Source: Bacillus fungorum (GTDB taxonomy: Bacteria > Bacillota > Bacilli > Bacillales > Bacillaceae_G). Taken from it: a stretch of DNA of 64,000 nt. The position numbers and the translations under genes are program-made. The notes beneath the pieces were generated by a model, which was given only the letters and a program-made list of their open reading frames with translations, was not told where the DNA came from and made no database searches. The DNA lies in NCBI RefSeq assembly GCF_002746455.1, contig NZ_NWUW01000015.1, positions 58,679 through 122,678 on the forward strand, read 5' to 3'. Shown here one piece after another: positions 26,375 through 35,002 of the stretch (its first letter is position 1; each line of letters opens with the position of its first letter).

Positions 26375-27484
26375 TTATACTTTTTTCAAAAAATTTGTTG
26401 TTCTTTGTTTTGCCCAGTTGATACATTTCTTTTCGATTAAATGATACGAAACTATAGAAAAAAGGAGTGTCATTGTAATGCACAAAGTAAGAAGGAATAA
26501 GATAGGTATCTTTGTATACAAAAGTTTAAATAGTACCATCATGATTGGAAAATGACACAAATAGATACTGTATGAAATTTCTCCTAAATATACAAACACA
26601 CTCTTATTTAAAAATGCTTTTACTTTTAGGTTACTCATGGCCATTATAATAAATATACTAACACCCATTACGACACCCCAATCTTTTAATAAGAAAGTAG
26701 TATCATTACGGGAAATACCATAAATTAAAATGGAATATAAATATAAAATAATCCCTAGTCCAATAAGAAATCCTTTTTTAAACCTTTTCATATTCCTGTA
26801 TGAGCAGATAAGTTTTTCCTGGTGCTTAAAAAGTAACATTCCAACCATAAACATAGATGTAAAATGCAGTGTATCGGCATAACCATTATAAAATCCCTCA
26901 GCTTTCCCAATATACAACATATTAAGAAAAACACTAATTAAAGAAAAGCTCAAAGCAAATAGTATCGTTTTCTTCCAACTCAGTTTATAAAAAAGAAGGA
27001 ATAAGAAAGGAAACACAATAGATATACGCATTTCTTGAGCCAATGACCAGATAACTGGATTATAATTTTCCGTAAAAAAGTTATTAAGAAGCACAAAATG
27101 GTTTATAATATCTAATTTTGTTATAGAACCTTGCCACCTATCATAGAACCAATCCCGTAGTCCTACCACTTCATACGGTGAAAATAAAATAAATAAAGCA
27201 AAGGTAATGATTATCCAAAAATAATAAGGGATATAGATTCTTACAAATCTCTTAATTAAATATCCCCAATAATTTGTTTTTGAATGGTAAAGTGCCATAG
27301 ATAACACAAAACCACTTAGTACATAAAAAACGATAACAGCTTCTCCACCCGCCCATAAAATCCTAAGCGGGGAAAATTTAATAGAATTAGGCAACGATGG
27401 TAGCATTAAACAAAAATGTCCAAATACCACGGTAAGTGCTGCTAACCCTCGTATGGAATCTAATTCTTTTATTCTCTTACTCAT
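26375..27484 (-). CDS. Membrane acyltransferase 3 family (OatA/WecH-like)
   Basis: The start at 27484 (369 aa) is supported by AAGGAG upstream. An in-frame upstream start would add 16 residues. It opens with the family signature ELDSIRGLAALTVVFGHF and has about ten predicted membrane helices, including the conserved IIWSLAQEM-type RxxR/E motif region (NPVIWSLAQEMRISIVFPF). Such enzymes O-acetylate extracellular polysaccharide, peptidoglycan or antibiotics using cytosolic acyl donors. There is no extracellular SGNH domain, but a separate SGNH gene lies next downstream. The substrate is unknown. Confidence 0.88.
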   Translation of the reverse strand: MSKRIKELDSIRGLAALTVVFGHFCLMLPSLPNSIKFSPLRILWAGGEAVIVFYVLSGFVLSMALYHSKTNYWGYLIKRFVRIYIPYYFWIIITFALFILFSPYEVVGLRDWFYDRWQGSITKLDIINHFVLLNNFFTENYNPVIWSLAQEMRISIVFPFLFLLFYKLSWKKTILFALSFSLISVFLNMLYIGKAEGFYNGYADTLHFTSMFMVGMLLFKHQEKLICSYRNMKRFKKGFLIGLGIILYLYSILIYGISRNDTTFLLKDWGVVMGVSIFIIMAMSNLKVKAFLNKSVFVYLGEISYSIYLCHFPIMMVLFKLLYTKIPILFLLTLCITMTLLFSIVSYHLIEKKCINWAKQRTTNFLKKV

Positions 27485-28022
27485 AAAATGTTCTCCTTGT
27501 AAATTGTAGATTTTACTGTTAATACAGGCCACTATACTAGTGTAGTGGGAGAAGTGTACATAATGTCTCTTTAAACCCCTAATATAAGCAGTACAAAGTC
27601 GATTTGGCCTCCATTCCTTTATATAAATAATTTAAAACAAAATATTTAATACAAAGAAAAGATTTTATTAAATTTTTATAAAACTTAATAACAGAAATAC
27701 GTACCATTTTTTTGTCGCATGATGGAATAATGAATGGTTTTTCATCATGTAACTTTATTAAACTAACCTTTTACCAGAATTCCTTGAATCAAAAAATTCA
27801 TAATAAACGCCATCCTTTCTGTATATTTCTACAAAAAGAATAGCGTTTTTTGATTATATAGATACAAATTTAATTTAGCTTGATAGCACTACCACTACAA
27901 ATAGTTCTGAAGAACCACATTTGAGAATTAATGCAATCTACCGTTCCTAGCTATCTACATAAAAATCCATAATACTTTAAAACTCTGTATTTCAGATTAA
28001 TTTTTAGTTTTATCCTACAAAG
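27485..28022. other. Intergenic region with one hairpin
   Basis: No gene is seen in these 540 bases. A hairpin near 27806-27851 (AAACGCCAT with ATAGCGTTT, then TTTTT on the plus strand) resembles a plus-strand terminator without an upstream plus-strand gene. The part near 27500 holds the acyltransferase promoter. Confidence 0.4.
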
Positions 28023-29336
28023 TTAGCTTTTTACTATATCAACCGCACTATCCCATATACCGCTAAAGAAAGATCCAATTTGGCGCATAAAACGTGTAAA
28101 CCAATTTGCTTGTTCTACTTCAGTTTTTGTTACAAGGTCTATTTGTAATGATTTACCTGATACGAACCCAGGATCTGTATTATCTTTAGGCGAGATAATC
28201 ATTTTACTAATTGTTACACCTTTTTTAATAGGTGCTTCCTGTTCTTCATTCAATACTTTAAATTCTTTTTTATAAACATCTTTATTGCTCTTTGGTATTG
28301 GAAGTGAAATAGCTTGCTTCGTTTGAACAACTACATCTTTGTCTTTCGCATTTGCAACTCGAAAAGTTTCATGCCCTTTTACTACTGAATCTTTTCCGTA
28401 GATATTCTTCACTTCAAAATTCGCAAATCCATAATCATATAATTTCTTCGTTTCATCAAAACGTGCTGTATGGGAGTTTGCTTTTATCACTACAGATATT
28501 AGACGCATACCGTTTCTTTCTACTGTACCAGTGAAACAATCACCGGCTTCTGGGGTAGTTCCTGTTTTCAACCCATCTACACCCTCGTATTGCTTAATTA
28601 ACCCTTTTAACATCATGTTAAAATTCACCATATCAATTGGATACTTGCCACCATTTTGAAATGTTTTTTTTGAGATTTTTGCTGTATCTAATATTTTCGG
28701 AAAATCTTGAATGAGGCGTTGTGCTAAAATCGCACAATCCCTTGCGGACATTTTATTTTTCTCGTCTGGAGTTGTCTCTTCTGGGTGATATCCTTTTAAA
28801 TCATAATTTGTTAAACCTGTAGAGTTTACAAATTTATAATTTTTCATTCCAAACTCTTTTGACTTATCATTCATCATTTTTACGAAATCGGCTTCTTTTC
28901 CAGCAATTTCTTCAACTAAAGCAATTGTTGCACCGTTTGCAGAGTAAATTGCCATTGCCTCATATAACTCTTTTACTGTATAAGAGCCACCATTTTCTAA
29001 TGGAACGTTTGATAATGAGCGATCTTGTGAGATCTTATGTGCATATTCAGAGATTTTAACTTTTTGATCCCATTTAAGTTTTCCTTTATCCACCGCTTCA
29101 TGAACTAAGTATTCACTCATCATTTTTGTCATACTAGCAATTGCTAGTGATTCATCTGCATTTTTTTGATATAAAATTTTTCCGGAATTTGCTTCTACTA
29201 AAATTGCTGATCCTGCTTCTACGTCTAAAACAGGGACTGTTTCCGCTGATGCGCTCCCAGATGTAACAACTATGCTACAAAATAGCGTAAGCACTGTTAC
29301 TATTACAATGAATTTTTTGTAAAACATACCTTTCAA
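28023..29336 (-). CDS. D-alanyl-D-alanine carboxypeptidase (PBP5/DacA family)
   Basis: This low-molecular-weight PBP trims the terminal D-Ala from peptidoglycan stem peptides. Motifs: SXXK in IASMTKMM, SXN in YSANGAT, KTG in LKTGTTPEAG. A PBP5 C-terminal beta domain follows, then an amphipathic helix at the end (WFTRFMRQIGSFFSGIW) for membrane attachment. The signal peptide cleaves near ASAE. I choose a TTG start at 29336 because GGAGG lies seven bases before it. The ATG at 29327 is also possible. A SigP-type promoter lies about 240 bases upstream. Confidence 0.92.
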   Translation of the reverse strand: MKGMFYKKFIVIVTVLTLFCSIVVTSGSASAETVPVLDVEAGSAILVEANSGKILYQKNADESLAIASMTKMMSEYLVHEAVDKGKLKWDQKVKISEYAHKISQDRSLSNVPLENGGSYTVKELYEAMAIYSANGATIALVEEIAGKEADFVKMMNDKSKEFGMKNYKFVNSTGLTNYDLKGYHPEETTPDEKNKMSARDCAILAQRLIQDFPKILDTAKISKKTFQNGGKYPIDMVNFNMMLKGLIKQYEGVDGLKTGTTPEAGDCFTGTVERNGMRLISVVIKANSHTARFDETKKLYDYGFANFEVKNIYGKDSVVKGHETFRVANAKDKDVVVQTKQAISLPIPKSNKDVYKKEFKVLNEEQEAPIKKGVTISKMIISPKDNTDPGFVSGKSLQIDLVTKTEVEQANWFTRFMRQIGSFFSGIWDSAVDIVKS

Positions 29337-29574
29337 TTCTCTTACCTCCAATATCTTTGTACTCAAAAAAACGTTATTCTAGCATAATCCCTATAAAAAT
29401 AGATAGTTTTATCAAATTCTATATACATATAAGAAGTTAGGATCGCTTTCATATAGACCATCTCACACTTTTAGGCGCACTGATACTTTGTATTCCTACA
29501 CACATCCCTATTTTTAATACCCTTGTATTTTTCAAAATGATCCGTACTTTCATATTTTTTAGGATTACAATGAA

Positions 29575-29603
29575 TAGACAATCTAAATAATGCGTTTGTT
29601 CCA
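29575..29603 (-). promoter_or_regulatory. Predicted SigP promoter of the carboxypeptidase
   Basis: Minus-strand GGAAC, 18 bases, TGTCTA, with the extended block TTTGTAAATGTGGAACAA. The spacer is one base longer than in the other four copies. Confidence 0.65.
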
Positions 29604-29615
29604 CATTTACAAAAA

Positions 29616-29664
29616 ATAAAACCAGTGTATCCCGATTAAATATCGAGACACACTGGTTTTATTA
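29616..29664 (-). terminator. Strong hairpin between Vat-like gene and carboxypeptidase promoter
   Basis: Perfect 14-bp stem AATAAAACCAGTGT / ACACTGGTTTTATT with a T-rich tail on both strands. It insulates the SigP promoter from upstream transcription. Confidence 0.75.
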
Positions 29665-29762
29665 GCTATCAAGGGTTTTAATTATTTAATTCAGCTATTT
29701 ACTATACTCATACCAGAGATGAATTTTCCTTAGTCTAGACTATTAATTTTTTATAATAAAAA

Positions 29763-29790
29763 AACTACATCCTATATAGAATGTAGTTTC
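29763..29790 (-). terminator. Terminator of the Vat-like gene
   Basis: Nine-bp stem AAACTACAT / ATGTAGTTT. On the minus strand it is followed by TTTTTTATTATAAAAAATT. Eleven bases after the stop. Confidence 0.78.
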
Positions 29791-29800
29791 CCTCACAGAT

Positions 29801-30460
29801 CTATCTATTTTTTACTTCCTTGTTATAAAAATCATATAATAATTCAATAGATGAACTAGATAAAAGCGGCATTGCCTTCTCGACTAATTCTCTATCCCAA
29901 TCAAACCAACGCATTTCCATTAGCATTTTCATTTCTGTATCAGTGAATCGTTTCTTTATTTCCTTAGCAGGATTTCCACCAACTATTGTATACGGCGGAA
30001 CATCTTTACTTACGACAGATCCCGCTGCAACGATTGCACCTTCACCGATTGTAACGCCAGGCATAATAATAGCATTCATTCCAATCCAAGCATCATTTTT
30101 AATGACTGTATCGCCCTTCGGTTCATATGAATGTTCAATTTGCTCAGCGAATGGATATACTGTAATCCATTCTGAGTGATGATTATGATTACCACCCATT
30201 AATATAATTACTCCACTGGCAATACAAACATAATTCCCAATAATGAGTTTATCAAGGTGCCATCCCATCTGTTCAATTGGATTGAAAAGTGCCAGGGACT
30301 TAGCATCCCCCCACAAATACCTTACACAGCCATCTTCAAAATTTTGATGACCATAATACCCTGAATAATAAGAGTACTCTCCTACTTCAATGAGTGGATT
30401 TGTTACTATATCTTTTATATACTTTGTTTCTGACCAATGATTAAATAATGGATGTTTCAT
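29801..30460 (-). CDS. CatB/Vat-type xenobiotic O-acetyltransferase
   Basis: The 219-residue protein is a left-handed beta-helix acyltransferase of the hexapeptide-repeat family. Repeats such as IIMPGVTIGEGAIVAAGSVV are visible, along with the catalytic His loop GGNHNHHSEWIT. Length and wording match streptogramin A (Vat) and type B chloramphenicol acetyltransferases, which inactivate antibiotics by O-acetylation with acetyl-CoA. Many chromosomal Vat-like proteins in this group have untested activity, so drug resistance should not be assumed. It is monocistronic. Confidence 0.85.
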   Translation of the reverse strand: MKHPLFNHWSETKYIKDIVTNPLIEVGEYSYYSGYYGHQNFEDGCVRYLWGDAKSLALFNPIEQMGWHLDKLIIGNYVCIASGVIILMGGNHNHHSEWITVYPFAEQIEHSYEPKGDTVIKNDAWIGMNAIIMPGVTIGEGAIVAAGSVVSKDVPPYTIVGGNPAKEIKKRFTDTEMKMLMEMRWFDWDRELVEKAMPLLSSSSIELLYDFYNKEVKNR

Positions 30461-30914
30461 AACTTTATTCCTCGCTTCTAAGTATTATAGATTTTTGCAA
30501 TTTACTTAGAAGCTTACTACGACTGCTACATTTTTTAGCTTTCTCAAACGACGAATCATTGTCTTCAAGCCTTTCTTTTATTATAACGGAATCATAACGC
30601 GATAAATTATATTAGTCAAATTGTAAAATTATGTACTAAAACATATGGTGTGAATTGAAATTTCAGTATTAAAATAATCGAGTTTTCAAATAATAAATCC
30701 TAATTACATATGATAAAGATTTTTTAGTTTAACACCTAACTTCTTTCTAATATTACCCTTAACTCCCTAGATATAATTTTATTATTCATTGATTTGTCTG
30801 ATAAATCAATAAATGTTAATATAATTATAGAAGATATTATCATCCTTTAGATTTCACAGCTAGTTTTTCACAAAAACGATTTCTAAATTCTTTATTAATT
30901 AGGAGGTCTAGAAG
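30461..30914. other. Intergenic region between divergent genes
   Basis: About 450 AT-rich bases, no gene seen. It holds the promoter of the Vat-like gene (minus) and of the secreted-protein gene (plus), whose ribosome-binding site TAGGAGGTC is clear. No riboswitch-like structure recognised. Confidence 0.45.
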
Positions 30915-31385
30915 ATGAAATTTTTAAGGCAATCAACAATTATTGGTGCATTGACTGTTGGAGGATTTTTATTTTCGAATACAATTGGTACACTCCCACC
31001 TGTGTCTGCTGAATCGCAACCTACACAAAAAGAATCACACTTTTCAGATGATTGGCAATGGCAAAGCTATTTTTTATTACATCATAATGCAGATTTTATA
31101 GAAGAGTTAGCAGTTGGTGACTTAAAGCATGGAGATACATTCGATGTTACTATATATACTGGTGGTAAGGATACTGGTATTGTAAAAATATATCAATTGA
31201 GCGGAAATGAAAATGATGAAATAAACTTGCATAGATATAAAACCATATATGACTCGGGTTTAAAACATAATTATGGTAGATTTGTAACGCCTATTACTAA
31301 AGCTTATAATCCAGGAACATATGTAGCTGTTATGAAACTTGGAGAAAATTATTATTATGGGGGCAGCTTTAAAATCTTAAAATAA
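30915..31385 (+). CDS. Secreted protein, probably DUF5065 family
   Basis: This 156-residue protein has a signal peptide (MKFLRQSTIIGALTVGGFLF...PVSAES). The mature beta-rich domain of about 120 residues contains LLHHNADFIEELAVGDL, HGDTFDVTIYTGG and YVAVMKLGENYYYGGSF. This pattern is what I recall for the Bacillus cereus group DUF5065 family, of unknown function. AGGAGG precedes the ATG. It ends at a plus-strand terminator, so it is monocistronic. No wall-anchoring motif is seen. It is presumably released. Confidence 0.75.
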   Translation: MKFLRQSTIIGALTVGGFLFSNTIGTLPPVSAESQPTQKESHFSDDWQWQSYFLLHHNADFIEELAVGDLKHGDTFDVTIYTGGKDTGIVKIYQLSGNENDEINLHRYKTIYDSGLKHNYGRFVTPITKAYNPGTYVAVMKLGENYYYGGSFKILK

Positions 31386-31453
31386 TTTACATTTATCTCA
31401 CCATTAACTAAATATTGGATACTATTTTTCTTAAACAAAAACCATTTTCAAAA

Positions 31454-31481
31454 CTCCTCTACCTTATATAAGATAGAGGAG
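31454..31481 (+). terminator. Terminator of the secreted-protein gene
   Basis: Eight-bp stem CTCCTCTA / TAGAGGAG with a 12-nt loop, then CTTTTTAATTG. Confidence 0.75.
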
Positions 31482-31586
31482 CTTTTTAATTGTTTACCCT
31501 TTTTAAGGTTAGAAAAATCCTTACTTTCTTTATAAATTATCATTTTTATTCAATAGCTGTTTCCACTTCTTTAAGTTCTACAATTT

Positions 31587-31663
31587 AATATGCAATATTG
31601 CATATTCCACATGTTCGATTTAAAAACATGTAATAATTAGTTTATGTAAATATCTTACATAAA
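31587..31663 (+). promoter_or_regulatory. Palindromes upstream of the hydrophobic microprotein pair
   Basis: A perfect 20-bp palindrome AATATGCAATATTGCATATT at 31587-31606 and a dyad TTTATGTAA-N5-TTACATAAA at 31641-31663 precede the first microprotein ATG at 31684. They may be operator sites. The regulator is unknown. Confidence 0.45.
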
Positions 31664-31683
31664 TATTGAAGGGCGAATGCTAC

Positions 31684-31773
31684 ATGTCTTTCTTTTCTTG
31701 GTCTCCTCTTATTTTCTTAGTAGTGTTGCAATCATCATTTCTATTAAAAATCTTAAGAAACAATAATTTATGA
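31684..31773 (+). CDS. Hydrophobic microprotein 1 (29 aa)
   Basis: The frame starts MSFFSWSPLIFLVVLQSSFL and ends LKILRNNNL, giving one membrane helix with a basic C-terminus. GAAGGG lies about ten bases upstream. The second microprotein starts 15 bases after its stop, and both begin MSF-x-x-W-S. No family recognised. Confidence 0.45.
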   Translation: MSFFSWSPLIFLVVLQSSFLLKILRNNNL

Positions 31774-31788
31774 TTTGGAGGTGTAATA

Positions 31789-31890
31789 ATGTCATTTGCA
31801 GCATGGAGTGCAATTTTTATGGTTTTAATCGGAGCATTATCTGGAGCAATCTTTGGTACAATCTCCTCTAGAAATAAAACTTTAAATTAA
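31789..31890 (+). CDS. Hydrophobic microprotein 2 (33 aa)
   Basis: The frame starts MSFAAWSAIFMVLIGALSGA and ends IFGTISSRNKTLN. It has one small-residue-rich membrane helix (GALSGAIFG) and a polar tail. TTGGAGGTG sits at ideal spacing. A strong terminator follows. It may be a small subunit of a membrane complex, a membrane-active peptide or a regulator. There is no neighbouring transporter on this strand. Confidence 0.6.
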   Translation: MSFAAWSAIFMVLIGALSGAIFGTISSRNKTLN

Positions 31891-31932
31891 ATACTGACGT
31901 AAAAATGAATTTCTAATAAAACTCTATACAAA

Positions 31933-31966
31933 AAAAGTAGCCTACAAATTTTTATAGGCTACTTTT
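31933..31966. terminator. Convergent terminator
   Basis: Perfect 12-bp stem AAAAGTAGCCTA / TAGGCTACTTTT between the microprotein pair and pepD. Confidence 0.82.
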
Positions 31967-31979
31967 CATTTCATCATTA

Positions 31980-33449
31980 TTACTTAGCTAATTCTTTCGT
32001 ACCCTTCATTACATCAATGAAGAATCCCCAGTTATTCACTACAGAAGAGATACTGATATGTTCATCCGGAGTGTGAACGTTGAAAATGTCTGGTCCGAAT
32101 GAAATTGCATCTAATTCAGGCATTTTTTGAACGAATGCACTACATTCAATCCCTGCATGCACAGCGAAAATTTCAATATCTTTATTGTATTTTTCTTGAT
32201 GAACCTTTTCAAATAAATTACGAATTTGTGAATTTGGGTTGTATGGCCATTCTGGATACTCTGACTCAATTTCAAATGTAGCACCAACTAATTCGGCAAT
32301 ATATTTGATTTCTTCTGCAACATGTTGTTTTAAACTACTTACAGAACTTCGTACTTCGTTACGTAATTTAATTTCATCTTGCAACGTTTCAATAACGCCT
32401 AAATTTGTTGAGCTTTCTACTAGACCTTTAATATCCATGCTCATACTTTGAATGCCGTTCGGGATTAAGAATAATGATGAAATAAGTTGCTTTTGTGTCT
32501 CTTTTGCAAATACTTTTTCAACTGTTTCATCTAATTTTGTAATTGTAACATGAACATCTGGATCAACAGCACGCATTTCTTCCTGTAATACTCTTGTCCA
32601 TGACTCAAGCTTTTCTTCTACCTTCTCTATATCTTCTTGACGTAATAAAATTGTAGCTACACTTTCACGTGGAATTGCATTCGTTTTTAATCCGCCATGA
32701 ACTTCACTTATATCAAATTGAATATTTGTTGATAAACCACGTAATACTCGTCCTAATACTTTGTTCGCATTCCCGCGTTGTTTATCAATTTCCATGCCAG
32801 AATGTCCGCCTTTTAGACCACCAACATATAGACGGTATGCATCCGTATTCGCTGGCGCTTCATCCCAAATTACTGGAATTTTTTCAACAGCTTTTGCACC
32901 ACCTGCGCTACTTACAAGTAATTTATGATCTTCTTCAGAATCAATATTAATAAAAATCTTTCCTTCAAAATGATTTGAATCAACAGCGAAAGCTCCGCCC
33001 ATTGTCGTTTCTTCTTCAGTAGTAATAACTACTTCAAGTGCTGGATGCGGAATGTCTTTTGAATCTAATAAAGCTAATGCATATGCAACTGCAATACCAT
33101 TATCTGCACCTAAAGTCGTTTGATTTGCATATAACATGTCCCCAATAATTCGTAATTCAATTGGATCTTTTTCAAAATCATGTACGGTTGCTTGATTTTT
33201 TTCACATACCATATCCATATGACCTTGAATGATTATAGCTGGTACATTTTCATAACCAGCAGTTGCTTCTTTTTTTATAATGACATTTAACGCTTCATCT
33301 TGAATCACTTCTAAGTTACGCTCTTTTGCAAAGCCAACTAAATAATCACTAATTTCCTTTTCATTACCCGATCCTCTAGGAATCTTTGAAATCTCTGCAA
33401 AATAATAAAATACAGGGTGCTTTGTTAATTGTTCTAAAGTAGAATACAT
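31980..33449 (-). CDS. pepD: Aminoacyl-histidine dipeptidase (PepD, M20 family)
   Basis: This 489-residue cytosolic metallopeptidase cleaves dipeptides, notably X-His. Zinc-binding and catalytic motifs are visible: QGHMDMVCE (His and Asp), LGADNGIAVAYAL (bridging Asp) and TTEEETTMGGA (catalytic Glu and metal Glu). The lid domain lies roughly from 200 to 380. The second catalytic part ends with HAGIECS and a metal-binding His in DEHISISS. Length fits PepD. AGGAG precedes the ATG. It is monocistronic, and spoIISC is upstream with its own terminator. Confidence 0.93.
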   Translation of the reverse strand: MYSTLEQLTKHPVFYYFAEISKIPRGSGNEKEISDYLVGFAKERNLEVIQDEALNVIIKKEATAGYENVPAIIIQGHMDMVCEKNQATVHDFEKDPIELRIIGDMLYANQTTLGADNGIAVAYALALLDSKDIPHPALEVVITTEEETTMGGAFAVDSNHFEGKIFINIDSEEDHKLLVSSAGGAKAVEKIPVIWDEAPANTDAYRLYVGGLKGGHSGMEIDKQRGNANKVLGRVLRGLSTNIQFDISEVHGGLKTNAIPRESVATILLRQEDIEKVEEKLESWTRVLQEEMRAVDPDVHVTITKLDETVEKVFAKETQKQLISSLFLIPNGIQSMSMDIKGLVESSTNLGVIETLQDEIKLRNEVRSSVSSLKQHVAEEIKYIAELVGATFEIESEYPEWPYNPNSQIRNLFEKVHQEKYNKDIEIFAVHAGIECSAFVQKMPELDAISFGPDIFNVHTPDEHISISSVVNNWGFFIDVMKGTKELAK

Positions 33450-33569
33450 TTTTAAGCTCCTCTCAAAATAACAAAATAATATGTAAGTCTTTTATCATTA
33501 TACCATGATTCATTATTTCCACTTTCTATTTCATACTTTAATATCTGCTCGTTAAACATTTAATTGCAT

Positions 33570-33616
33570 AAAAAAAGAGAAAGAAAATGCACTATGCATT
33601 TTCTTTCTCTTTTTTT
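33570..33616 (-). terminator. Terminator of the spoIIS antitoxin genes
   Basis: Perfect 22-bp stem (33570-33591 with 33595-33616) with a 3-nt loop. It overlaps the last codons and stop of the distal small gene and contains a run of seven T. Confidence 0.85.
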
Positions 33617-33768
33617 GCTCTCATATATTTTGAAGTACCATTATTCATTAATTTCTCTAACCGATTTATATTTTCCGTTAATGCACCTTTCACAAGAGAG
33701 AAATCTGTATTGGGTTCTTCTTTTTTTTCTTTAAAAAACGAAGACTTTTGTACATTTACTCCAGCCAT
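33592..33768 (-). CDS. spoIISC: SpoIISC-type antitoxin
   Basis: A 58-residue cytosolic protein, very rich in Lys and Glu, with a GGGGGAG ribosome-binding site. Residues 11-27 (FFKEKKEEPNTDFSLVKG) match the block FFKEDNEDTTDFSLIKG of the gene just upstream, so the two small proteins are paralogues. In B. cereus the SpoIIS system has been described as three-component, with two antitoxins SpoIISB and SpoIISC binding the toxin SpoIISA. The position as second small gene downstream of spoIISA supports SpoIISC. Assignment of B versus C rests on gene order. Confidence 0.7.
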   Translation of the reverse strand: MAGVNVQKSSFFKEKKEEPNTDFSLVKGALTENINRLEKLMNNGTSKYMRAKKEKENA

Positions 33769-33840
33769 CTCTTCTCCCCCTTTTCAAAAAGATACAATCT
33801 TCTATTTATATTATATAGCAAATGCAGAAAGAGTGTACGC

Positions 33841-33966
33841 TTATGATTTTCTTTTTAATTCTTCTTCTAACTCTTCTACTTGCTGCATCGTATCCCCTTT
33901 AATTAACGAGAAATCCGTTGTATCTTCATTATCTTCTTTAAAAAAATCATTGTCATAATTTTTCAT
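33841..33966 (-). CDS. spoIISB: SpoIISB-type antitoxin
   Basis: A 41-residue acidic protein with AGGTGAT six bases before its ATG. It contains FFKEDNEDTTDFSLIKG, shared with the 58-residue protein downstream, and a charged helical C-terminus EELEEELKRKS. It begins about 110 bases after the SpoIISA stop, behind a hairpin, so it may have its own promoter. The expected role is to bind the cytoplasmic domain of SpoIISA and neutralise it. No membrane segment, as expected. Confidence 0.7.
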   Translation of the reverse strand: MKNYDNDFFKEDNEDTTDFSLIKGDTMQQVEELEEELKRKS

Positions 33967-34056
33967 CACTACAATCACCTCTACGTGCTAGTGTAGGAAT
34001 GATTGTCCGATTTTATTCAACTTTGTCGGATTTATTCCGAATTTATGTATAAAAGA

Positions 34057-34080
34057 GTAGGACAGAAAGTTCTGTCCTAC
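34057..34080 (-). terminator. Hairpin at the end of spoIISA
   Basis: Perfect 10-bp stem GTAGGACAGA / TCTGTCCTAC with a 4-nt loop. It overlaps the toxin stop codon and is followed on the minus strand by CTTTTATAC. It could partly stop toxin transcripts before the antitoxin genes. Confidence 0.65.
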
Positions 34081-34817
34081 TTACTAAAATAACTATGATG
34101 TATAGTTAAATTATATACATTTTCAAAATCTCGATCTTGCAGGTTATTTTTCTTCCCATCAATAACAATGAAAACATCACTCACTATTTTTGCTGGTATA
34201 ATTCCGACATTTTCTACTTGTACTGCTTTCTGCTCATTCAATTGCTCAATGTACTCTAACGGAATCATAGTACTAAATTGAGAACGGATACCGCGAAAGT
34301 TTGTATTTAATTCCTTTGCCGCTTCAAATACAACAATTTTTGCTCCAATCTTTTCCCCATACGAATCTAAAAATGCGTTTAAGCTTTTTGTATATTTTTC
34401 CTCCGTATGCCATTCCATCGTACCGAACACTGCTGGATTGACATTTTGAATTATTGTTGTGTATATTTCTCCCCTTGCTTTAGAAGCAATTAATGACCGT
34501 TTTATCGATTGAACCGTCTTGCCGATATCGCTAAATTTCGCTCCCCATATTTCTGAAATATTAGGTGTTAAAATAAATGCAATATCAACGAAAATAACCA
34601 TTGCAGTGAACATTAAAAGATTTTTCCAGAGGGTTAAATCAATTCCTTTTAGCATGAAATACACGGTGACTGATATTATAAACAACCCATACCATGTCTT
34701 TCTAATACGTTGCTTTTTCTCCTCATACAACTCTTCATTTCTCCAATAAAAGAAAACAAGAATTACAAAAACGATTGCTAAAATAAATAAGCCAATTCGA
34801 ATGTTAGAGATCATCAA
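34077..34817 (-). CDS. spoIISA: SpoIISA-family membrane toxin
   Basis: This 246-residue protein has three membrane helices in its first 95 residues (about 8-25, 44-58 and 67-85) with the conserved linker [12 protein letters not shown] cytoplasmic PAS/GAF-like domain of about 150 residues follows. This is the architecture of SpoIISA of B. subtilis (248 aa), whose overproduction lyses or kills cells by membrane damage unless SpoIISB is present. Two small genes downstream provide the antitoxins. A hairpin at its stop codon separates toxin from antitoxin cistrons. Confidence 0.88.
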   Translation of the reverse strand: MMISNIRIGLFILAIVFVILVFFYWRNEELYEEKKQRIRKTWYGLFIISVTVYFMLKGIDLTLWKNLLMFTAMVIFVDIAFILTPNISEIWGAKFSDIGKTVQSIKRSLIASKARGEIYTTIIQNVNPAVFGTMEWHTEEKYTKSLNAFLDSYGEKIGAKIVVFEAAKELNTNFRGIRSQFSTMIPLEYIEQLNEQKAVQVENVGIIPAKIVSDVFIVIDGKKNNLQDRDFENVYNLTIHHSYFSK

Positions 34818-34884
34818 TCACATCACCCTCCATTCAAAAACTACTCACGATATCATTACATGCACAAGCAGCTCTCTTTATGAC

Positions 34885-34950
34885 AAAAGACGTGGACAAG
34901 CTTCTAAATTTAGCTACATCGCATATACATTAGAAGGTGCCACGTCTTTT
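34885..34950 (-). terminator. Long hairpin after gpmA
   Basis: Outer 11-bp stem AAAAGACGTGG / CCACGTCTTTT and inner stem CTTCTAA / TTAGAAG. It lies about 50 bases after the gpmA stop. There is no long T-run, so terminator function is likely but not certain. Confidence 0.55.
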
Positions 34951-35002
34951 ATCCTGAATCTACATTGTATATGTAGACAAGCATGCGTTTCAAATTTTCA
35001 TG

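Noticed and set aside
33587..33958. Plus-strand open frame of 123 codons
   Set aside because: It lies opposite the two small antitoxin genes, which have proper ribosome-binding sites and shared motifs; the plus frame has neither.
34960..34990. TAGACA similar to a SigP -10 box
   Set aside because: No GTTCC follows at 17-18 bases, so it is not an ECF promoter of the type found in the beta-lactam island.
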